Source of the DNA: GCA-2746605 sp963704835
GTDB lineage: Bacteria; Bacteroidota; Ignavibacteria; Ignavibacteriales; Melioribacteraceae
DNA length: 64,000 nucleotides
NCBI GenBank assembly: GCA_963704835.1
Contig: CAVPHW010000001.1
Span: 248,001-312,000, forward strand
Direction: 5' to 3'
Positions within the stretch are counted from its first letter, which is position 1. Each line of letters opens with the position of its first letter. Positions 57,343-64,000 of this stretch are shown here, piece by piece. A model generated the notes under the pieces. The model was not told the DNA's origin. It searched no databases and saw only the letters and a list, made by a program, of their open reading frames with translations. A program made the position numbers and the translations under genes.

Positions 57343-58218
57343 GTGACAAAACTTCAACATAATTTGTACATTAGTTTTTTTATAACTGTTACTATTCTTG
57401 TACTAATATTGCTAATCGTAAATGGTTATTCATACTACACAACTCCTTTTGAAGAGCGATTCTTTGCCGACAATCATAATTTATTAAAGCCAAGTGGATT
57501 CTTGGGACATGGAATAGGTATAATTGGTTCTTTTCTTATGATTGCAGGTGTTGCTATTTATATGATTAGAAAGCGAGTTAAAGAGTTTATTCATTTAGGT
57601 ATTCTTAAACATTGGCTTGAATTGCATATTTTCCTTTGTACAGTAGGACCTATATTAGTTTTGTTCCATACAGCATTTAAATTTGGGGGGATTGTTTCTG
57701 TAAGTTTCTGGAGTATGGTGGCAGTTTTCCTAAGCGGGATTATTGGAAGATTTATTTATGTTAGAATTCCCCATACAATTGAAGGGAACGAAATGAATAT
57801 GCTGCAAATAAATAGTCTTAACGAAAATTTGACTATTAAATTAGCTTCTGAATACAATTTAAAAAATACAACTCTTGAGACGATTTCTGAATTATCTAAA
57901 ATAACTGGAAAAGGAAGAGCTTCATTTAACAGTTTACTTTTGTCAATTATTCCAAGTTTTTTTGAAAACAGAGCTAAAATTGAATTAATACTAGTGGAGC
58001 TTAAAACCAATAATATTTCTAAAACCAAAAGGAAAGAAATCAAAAAAATTATAAAAGAGAAAATTAATATTTCTAATAGAATACACTATCTACGCTTAAT
58101 GCAAAGCTTATTTAAATATTGGCACATTGCACACTTACCTTTTGCATTAATAATGTTGATTATTATGCTAATTCATATTATTGTAACTGTTACTTTCGGT
58201 TATAGGTGGATTTTTTAG
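57343..58218 (+). CDS. b-type cytochrome-like integral membrane protein
   Basis: GTG start at 57343. The 291-residue product has five membrane helices at about residues 8-28, 54-75, 90-112, 118-140 and 262-286, with a cytoplasmic helical insertion at about 150-250. Histidines lie in the helices (LGHGIG, KHWLELH, LFHTAF, WHIAHLPFA, MLIHII), as expected for two b-haems, but I cannot name the family. It precedes the Fe-S/FAD gene by 183 bases and the multihaem genes, so it probably moves electrons across the membrane, perhaps to or from quinone (inference). Confidence 0.7.
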   Translation: MTKLQHNLYISFFITVTILVLILLIVNGYSYYTTPFEERFFADNHNLLKPSGFLGHGIGIIGSFLMIAGVAIYMIRKRVKEFIHLGILKHWLELHIFLCTVGPILVLFHTAFKFGGIVSVSFWSMVAVFLSGIIGRFIYVRIPHTIEGNEMNMLQINSLNENLTIKLASEYNLKNTTLETISELSKITGKGRASFNSLLLSIIPSFFENRAKIELILVELKTNNISKTKRKEIKKIIKEKINISNRIHYLRLMQSLFKYWHIAHLPFALIMLIIMLIHIIVTVTFGYRWIF

Positions 58219-58345
58219 AGATCTAGAATATGAAAAACCAATCATTTTTTAAGACAACATGTATTAATTACGTGTAAAATTGTAAGAAAAAAATAAAAAT
58301 ATGACCTTTTTACCATTTTCAAACAATAATTAGATGTCATTTAAA

Positions 58346-58360
58346 TGGCATATGATTTGC
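58346..58360 (+). promoter_or_regulatory. Sigma-54 promoter upstream of the Fe-S/FAD gene
   Basis: TGGCATATGATTTGC has GG at -24 and GC at -12 separated by exactly 10 bases, matching the sigma-54 consensus (TGGCAC-N5-TTGC) in seven of the eight most conserved bases. Transcription would start near 58372, 30 bases before the TTG start codon. It predicts control by an NtrC-type activator such as that at 47725. Confidence 0.75.
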
Positions 58361-58401
58361 ATCACAATTATATTAATAATAATACAAATTAGGAAAGGAC
58401 G

Positions 58402-59736
58402 TTGGAAGTATTCGTTGAATATTTATTAACAGGCATAGTAGTATTTTTGCTTATCGCAATTGTTTTATTTGCATATTATAAAACACATCAAACAAAATCT
58501 AAAATTACCACACTTAAAATTGATAAAGCAAAAGAATTTGGATTTTATGAACCTGTTTCACTTCATCCCGTAATAAATGAAGACATTTGTATAGGGAGCG
58601 GTGCATGTATTACTGCATGTCCTGAACAGGACATCTTGGGCTTAATTGGAGGTAGAGCAAAATTAATAAATGCCTCACATTGTGTTGGTCACGGTGCTTG
58701 TTTTCATGCATGTCCTGTGGAAGCTATTACTCTAGTTATGGGAACAGAAAAGCGTGGTGTAGAATTACCTCATGTAAGTCAAGATTATGAAACTAATGTA
58801 AAAGGGATATATATTGCCGGTGAACTTGGTGGAATGGGACTTATTAAAAATGCAGTTGAGCAAGGCACCAAGGCAATGGAGAATATTCTTAAATCACTAC
58901 CAAAAAATAGAGAAGTTAAGTATGATGTAATAATAGTTGGAGCTGGTCCTGCTGGTATTGCAGCTTCACTAATGGCAGCAAAGAACAATTTAAGTTTTCT
59001 AACTTTAGAGCAAGATAGTTTGGGCGGTACAGTTTTTACTTTTCCAAGAGCTAAAATTGTAATGACTTCGCCAATGGAATTACCATTGTATGGTAAAATA
59101 AAATTAAAGGAAACCTCTAAATCGGAATTATTGAGTTTGTGGACAGATGTGCTTCAGAAGAACAATATATCAATAAACCAAAACGAAAAAGTTTTAGAAA
59201 TAATTAAATATGAAGATTATTTTGAAGTAAAAACAAATCAAGAAGAATATAACTGTTCTAAAGTATTACTATCAATAGGCAGAAGAGGATCACCAAGAAA
59301 GTTGGGAGTTCCTGGAGAAAACTTAGAAAAAGTTGCATATCGATTACTTGAGCCAGAACTATTTAAAGACAAAAAAATACTTGTTGTTGGTGGAGGAGAT
59401 TCTGCAATAGAATCGGCTATGCTGTTGGCAGAAGATAAAAGTAATCAAGTTACTTTGTCGTATAGGTCAGCATCTTTTAATAGAATAAAGCCAAAAAATT
59501 TAAAAAAAATTGAAATAGCACATAAGCAAAATCATATTAATATTATTTATGAATCAAATGTAGTTGAAATAAAAGAAACAGAAGTAAAAATAAGTCTTAA
59601 GAACGGTAGTATAATTCCTATCCAAAATGACTTGGTGTATATATTTGCTGGCGGAGAGTTACCAAATAAATTTTTAGCAAAAATAGGAATTAAAATAACT
59701 ACCAAATTTGGAGAAACAGTATTAAAACATCAGTAA
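58402..59736 (+). CDS. Membrane-anchored Fe-S / FAD / NAD(P) oxidoreductase
   Basis: TTG start with AAAGGA upstream. The 444-residue product has an N-terminal membrane helix (about residues 3-24), then two ferredoxin-like motifs in which the second Cys is replaced (CIGSGACITACP and CVGHGACFHACP, about residues 64-100). Next come a GIYIAGELGG segment (about 133-142) that normally ends the FAD domain of thioredoxin-reductase-like enzymes, a GxGxxG FAD site (GAGPAGIAASLMA, about 178), and a second Rossmann site (VVGGGDSAIESAM, about 331). The FAD GD-type motif thus precedes the first Rossmann fold, which suggests circular permutation. There is no CxxC active site as in thioredoxin reductase. It overlaps the next gene by 16 bases. 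Likely role: electron transfer between NAD(P)H and the cytochromes. Confidence 0.82.
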   Translation: MEVFVEYLLTGIVVFLLIAIVLFAYYKTHQTKSKITTLKIDKAKEFGFYEPVSLHPVINEDICIGSGACITACPEQDILGLIGGRAKLINASHCVGHGACFHACPVEAITLVMGTEKRGVELPHVSQDYETNVKGIYIAGELGGMGLIKNAVEQGTKAMENILKSLPKNREVKYDVIIVGAGPAGIAASLMAAKNNLSFLTLEQDSLGGTVFTFPRAKIVMTSPMELPLYGKIKLKETSKSELLSLWTDVLQKNNISINQNEKVLEIIKYEDYFEVKTNQEEYNCSKVLLSIGRRGSPRKLGVPGENLEKVAYRLLEPELFKDKKILVVGGGDSAIESAMLLAEDKSNQVTLSYRSASFNRIKPKNLKKIEIAHKQNHINIIYESNVVEIKETEVKISLKNGSIIPIQNDLVYIFAGGELPNKFLAKIGIKITTKFGETVLKHQ

Positions 59737-61307
59737 ATATTTTATTGTTTACTTTTATGTTTGTTAAGGTCTTGTCGGCACAAATATCGCCTGGGGATTT
59801 GACAAAAGCACATGCTGAATTGGAAGGAATAAGTAATTGTACAAAATGTCATGATTTAGGAAAGTCAGTTTCTAAATCAAAGTGCTTAACATGTCATACA
59901 GAAATTAGTGATTTGATAAATCAAAACAGAGGATTTCACTCAAAAAAAAAGGTTGCAACAAAAGATTGTTGGGTTTGCCACGGAGAACATTTTGGAAGAA
60001 ATTTTAAAATTGTAAATTTTGACGAAAAAGGTTTTGATCATAATGAAAGCGGATTTGAATTAAAAGGGAGTCATTCAAAATTAGAATGTAATAAATGCCA
60101 CAATCCAGACTTTGTAAATATTCCTAAACTAATTAAAAAGAAAAAAACGTTTATGGGATTAAATACGGAATGTAAAAATTGCCACGAGGATGTACATCAA
60201 GGGACACTAAATCAGAATTGCGAAACTTGTCATAATGAAGATAAATTTAGTCAACCCGTTAAATTTAAGCATGATAATACTAAATTTAAATTAACGGGTT
60301 CTCATTTAAAAGTTGATTGTATTAAATGTCATGCAAAAGAGAAAAGAAATGAAAAGCCATTTCAAAAATTTTCAGGGTTAAAATTTAATAGCTGTAATTC
60401 TTGCCATGATGATTTTCATAGAGGTAAGTTTGGAGCAGATTGTGAAACTTGTCATAATACAAGCTCTTTCAAAGAAGTAAACATTTCAAAAAACTTCAAT
60501 CATTCCAGAACAAACTTTCCTTTGCTTGGCAAGCATAATAATGTAAAATGTGAAACATGCCATAAAGGAAGTTTAACAAACAGACCCAAATACGGAAAGT
60601 GTTATGATTGTCATGAAGATTACCATAAAAGTGAATTTGTAAAAAATAATATTCAAACTGATTGCAAGGAATGCCATACCGAAAAGGGTTTTATGCCATC
60701 TCAGTTTACGATAGAGAAACATGCTAAAACCAAATTTGAGTTAAAGTATGCTCATGCAGCTACGCCATGTTCTGCTTGCCACTTGAATAATGATAGTTGG
60801 AAGTTTAGAATTAACGGCGAAAAATGTATCTCGTGTCATAAAAACAATCATGGCGAAGAAATAAGCAACAAATATTTTGATGAAAACAATTGCCAGTCAT
60901 GCCATACAACTTGGTCTTGGCATAATATTGAGTTTGACCATAAACAAACTGATTTTGAATTGATAGGGAAACATGCCACCACGACTTGTGGAGATTGTCA
61001 TTTTACCTATGAAGCAAACAAAATTGTAGAGCAGAAATTTATTCAGTTAAATAACAAATGTGTACAATGCCATAATGATATTCACTTCGGACAATTTATT
61101 AAAGACGGGGAGGAGTTATGCAAAAATTGTCATACTTCATTTAATTGGCTGCCGTCATTGTTCGATCATAATAAAACTAGGTTTGTAATTGATGGGGCAC
61201 ACCAAAAAATAAAATGTGCACAATGTCATAAACAAATTTTTGACGGTAAATCAAAATATGTTCAATACAAAATTGAGGACGTAAGATGCATAAGCTGTCA
61301 CTCTTAA
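59721..61307 (+). CDS. Multihaem c-type cytochrome, 20 CxxCH motifs
   Basis: I count 20 CxxCH motifs in 528 residues, many within a repeated pattern F-x-L-x-G-x-H-x(4)-C-x-x-C-H. A normal TTG or ATG start is poor: the frame from TTG 59745 gives a signal peptide of only 13 residues. An ATT at 59721, with GGAG seven bases upstream, adds KTSVNILLF and creates a full signal peptide ending VLSAQ. Translation therefore probably starts at ATT, or the true base is ATG. The protein is exported by Sec and matured by cytochrome c haem lyase in the periplasm. It overlaps the genes on both sides (16 and 22 bases), so the operon is translationally coupled. Confidence 0.85.
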   Translation: MKTSVNILLFTFMFVKVLSAQISPGDLTKAHAELEGISNCTKCHDLGKSVSKSKCLTCHTEISDLINQNRGFHSKKKVATKDCWVCHGEHFGRNFKIVNFDEKGFDHNESGFELKGSHSKLECNKCHNPDFVNIPKLIKKKKTFMGLNTECKNCHEDVHQGTLNQNCETCHNEDKFSQPVKFKHDNTKFKLTGSHLKVDCIKCHAKEKRNEKPFQKFSGLKFNSCNSCHDDFHRGKFGADCETCHNTSSFKEVNISKNFNHSRTNFPLLGKHNNVKCETCHKGSLTNRPKYGKCYDCHEDYHKSEFVKNNIQTDCKECHTEKGFMPSQFTIEKHAKTKFELKYAHAATPCSACHLNNDSWKFRINGEKCISCHKNNHGEEISNKYFDENNCQSCHTTWSWHNIEFDHKQTDFELIGKHATTTCGDCHFTYEANKIVEQKFIQLNNKCVQCHNDIHFGQFIKDGEELCKNCHTSFNWLPSLFDHNKTRFVIDGAHQKIKCAQCHKQIFDGKSKYVQYKIEDVRCISCHS

Positions 61308-63653
61308 CATTGTTTTTTTTCATATCAATTCAATTATATTCTCAATCTCCTCATGGAGATGATTTTGATTTTGATTGTGAAGACTGCCATACAACAGATG
61401 ATTGGGTTATTGATTTTAAAAAATTGTCATTTGATCATACTCAAACCACATTTGAATTAGTTGGTCAGCATAAAGTGTTAGATTGTCAATCTTGCCATAA
61501 AACGTTAAAATTTTCTGAAGCAAAAAAGAATTGTTTTGATTGCCACAATAATATTCATCAGAACACAGTAGAACCTAATTGCCAGCAATGCCATAATTCA
61601 AACTCATGGGTAGTAAATAACATTGATGAAATGCATGATATGGGAAGGTTCCCATTGCTGGGAGCTCACAAACTTGCTGATTGTCAAGAGTGCCATGCTT
61701 CAGTTAGTAATTTAACTTTTCAGTCGATTGGAGTTAAGTGCAATGATTGTCATATTGCAGACTACCAATCAACTCAAACTCCTAACCATGTTGAGGCAAA
61801 TTTTTCAAAAGAATGTGAGGATTGCCATCAAGTAAGTGATTTACAATGGAGAAATGGAAGCATAAACCATGATTTTTTCCCTTTAGTAGGTGGACATAGA
61901 ATTGGTAATTGTTTTGATTGTCACACTCAAAAATCATTTGAAGGATTATCTCAAGATTGTAAAACTTGTCACCTAAATGATTTTAATTCAACCAAAGATC
62001 CAAACCATCTCAGTGCAGAATTCTCAACCAATTGCATTGAATGTCATACAACGAATCCAAATTGGCAGCCTGCATCTTTTAAAGATCATAATAGTTTCTT
62101 CGAGTTAGTTGGTGCACACAAAATAATTGAAAATGATTGTTCGAAGTGCCATTCAACAGGATATTCGAATACACCAAATCAGTGTTTTGATTGTCACAAA
62201 TCAAATTATAATGCTACAAAATCCCCCGCTCATCAAGCGGCTGGTTTTGGCACAGACTGTGAAACATGCCATAATTCGAATACTTGGAAACCGGCTTCTT
62301 TTGATCACGATAATCAATTCTTCCCAATTTATTCCGGAGAACATAAAGGTGAATGGAACCAATGTTCTGATTGTCACACAAGTGCAACAAGCTTCCAGGT
62401 TTTTTCTTGTATTACATGTCACGAGCATAATAAATCGGATACAGATAATAAGCATAATGGTGTTCAAGGATATAAATATATAAGTACTGATTGTTTAGGA
62501 TGTCATCCAAATGGAACTGAAGATGGGGCATTTAATCACGCTACTTCTGCATTTCCATTAGTAGGGGAGCATACTGCTCAAGAATGTTCGGATTGTCATT
62601 TGAACGGATATACGGAAAGCATTTCAACAGAATGCTCGGATTGTCATCTAAAAGATTTTAATAGCTCTGCTGATCCAAATCACAAAGAAGTTGGAATAAC
62701 TTTGCTTTGTGAAGATTGTCATAACAGCTCAGCATGGAAACCTTCGGGTTTTAACCATACTACAACTGGTTTTGAACTAGTTGGGGGGCATAATATAACT
62801 CAATGTTCAAACTGTCATTCTGTTAATACATCTAATGCCACTTCAATTTGTTATGATTGCCATGCTAATAATTTTAATTCAGCACCAGAACATACAGCTC
62901 AGAATTATCCACATACGTGCGAAGATTGTCATAATACAACCGATTGGAAAGAAACTACATTCGATCATAATAATACAAGTTTTGCATTAACTGGTGCTCA
63001 TACAAATACAGATTGTGCATCATGCCATTCAACTGGGTATGCAGGAACTTCTTCAGCTTGTTCGGATTGTCATATTACAGATTTTAACAACTCTACCAAT
63101 CCAAATCATAAAAATCTTAGTTTGTCTACTAATTGTGAAAGTTGTCATACAACAAACCTTGATTGGCAACCCGCTACTTTTTCCGTACACAATGATTTTT
63201 ATGTTTTACAGGGAGCTCATGTATCATTAATAAATGATTGTGCTTCTTGTCATAATGGTAATTATTCTAATACTCCAAGTAATTGTTATGGATGTCATCA
63301 AGGCAATTATAATGCAACTAGCAATCCAAAACACTCTACTTCAGGATTTGGAACTGCTTGTGAAGATTGCCATTCACAAAATGCTTGGCAACCTGCAACT
63401 TTTGATCATGATGGATCAGTTTTTCCCAATTTATTCTGGTAAACATAATGGTGAATGGAATGCATGTTCAGATTGTCATACAAATCAATCGAATTTTGCA
63501 GTTTTTTCTTGTATTGATTGCCATGAGCACAATAATAAAACAGATTTGGACGACAAGCATAAAGGTGAGCCGGGTTATTCTTATACAAGTGCAGCTTGTT
63601 ATGATTGTCATCCCAAAGGTAAAGAAGGTGCAATTCTTAATAGAGTTTTTTGA
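61286..63653 (+). CDS. Multihaem c-type cytochrome, about 31 CxxCH motifs, with a frameshift near the C-terminus
   Basis: GAGG lies seven bases before the ATG. A signal peptide (LLTLFFFISIQLYSQS) is followed by 28 CxxCH motifs up to 63442. One extra base near 63411-63415 shifts the frame; corrected, the protein continues through FFPIYSGKHNGEWN with three more CxxCH motifs to 63653 (about 788 residues in all). A large internal duplication is visible: the block around NDCSKCHSTGYSNTPNQC is repeated about 368 residues later, around NDCASCHNGNYSNTPSNC. It should be an exported cytochrome able to carry electrons over long distances. Whether it is periplasmic or at the cell surface is unknown. Confidence 0.82.
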
Positions 63654-63670
63654 ATGAATGGAATTCTAAA

Positions 63671-64000
63671 ATGATTAAAAAGATAATCATATTTAATATA
63701 TTATTTTTTAATGTTTTTCTTCCCCAACAGGAAAATAAAACCTATGTGTTCGGCAAAGTTGAATATACTTCTTCTCAGTTTATATATGTAAATTTTGAAA
63801 ATACCGAAGGAATTGAAATTGGTGATACTTTATTTGTTTCAGAGAAAAATCGAAATATTCCAAAATTAATTGTTCAAACTAAATCATCACGTTCATGTGC
63901 AAGTATTGCTATTTCGGGAAATTTTAATAAAGGAGATGAGGTTTTTGCTATTATAAAGTCCCAAATAGATGAGCCAGTCGTTATTAAAGAAGAAAAGAAG
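63671..64000 (+). CDS. N-terminal part of a secreted protein (runs off the right edge)
   Basis: The frame starts at ATG 63671 and is open for 110 codons to the window edge. It has a signal peptide (IIIFNILFFNVFLPQQ) and a mature part with beta-strand character (YVFGKVEYTSSQFIYVNF, GIEIGDTLFV). No CxxCH motif is seen so far. It follows the multihaem gene by 17 bases and may belong to the same operon. It could be an outer-membrane or periplasmic partner of the cytochromes, but the visible part does not decide this. Confidence 0.6.
   Translation, partial: MIKKIIIFNILFFNVFLPQQENKTYVFGKVEYTSSQFIYVNFENTEGIEIGDTLFVSEKNRNIPKLIVQTKSSRSCASIAISGNFNKGDEVFAIIKSQIDEPVVIKEEKK

Noticed and set aside
62201..62467. 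Minus-strand frame of 88 codons in the cytochrome gene
   Set aside because: Long antisense frames are expected opposite repeated CxxCH codons; no start signal was seen.

Overview
This is an AT-rich chromosomal window that most resembles a member of the Ignavibacteriota (Bacteroidota/Chlorobi superphylum). The main support is seven secreted proteins ending in a type IX secretion (T9SS) C-terminal domain with the LSQNYPNPFNPTT signature, an ECF-sigma/TPR-kinase pair, many small outer-membrane beta-barrels and multihaem cytochromes. No rRNA, tRNA or CRISPR array was seen, and no gene could be tied to a named species.

Layout. (1) 1-10 kb: ordinary accessory and housekeeping genes, all intact: a cobalamin/iron-type binding lipoprotein, a pentapeptide repeat protein, DUF456, an NmrA-like reductase, a LysM protein, a thioredoxin-like protein, an AI-2E family transporter, a membrane FlgO/TolB-like TPR protein and a TPR-HTH protein. 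(2) 10-43 kb: a secretome island of T9SS cargo (two giant BNR/PKD proteins, PD40, SBBP, LRR-like), small lipoproteins, outer-membrane barrels, an ECF sigma factor and a TPR kinase. Several modules occur twice: barrel plus lipoprotein, lipoprotein plus giant BNR protein, SBBP propellers, and FlgO-TPR proteins. About 15 apparent frameshifts and one nonsense codon fall in this region. Four genes here share a conserved upstream element of about 45 bp. (3) 43.5-46.5 kb: a glycosyltransferase, a DUF4922 HIT-like protein and an HsmA-like membrane protein. (4) 46.5-56.9 kb, minus strand: a signalling block made of a giant coiled-coil protein with an N-terminal cyclic-nucleotide-binding-like domain, a coiled-coil/STAS protein, a PAS histidine kinase, an NtrC-type sigma-54 activator, and a response regulator fused to a SpoIIE-type phosphatase. 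(5) 57.3-64 kb, plus strand: an electron-transfer cluster with a b-type cytochrome-like membrane protein, an unusual Fe-S/FAD/NAD(P) protein behind a sigma-54 promoter, two multihaem c-type cytochromes with 20 and about 31 CxxCH motifs, and a secreted protein cut by the window edge.

How it may fit together (inference). Block 4 carries a sigma-54 activator and block 5 a clean sigma-54 promoter, so the two-component pair is a candidate regulator of the electron-transfer operon. The SpoIIE-type phosphatase and the STAS protein are classical partner-switching partners, here joined to very long coiled coils. Block 5 could carry electrons from NAD(P)H or quinol to periplasmic or outer-surface cytochromes, or the reverse.

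Limits: family names come from recognised motifs without database searches, and frameshifts were inferred by comparing reading frames with paralogues inside the window.
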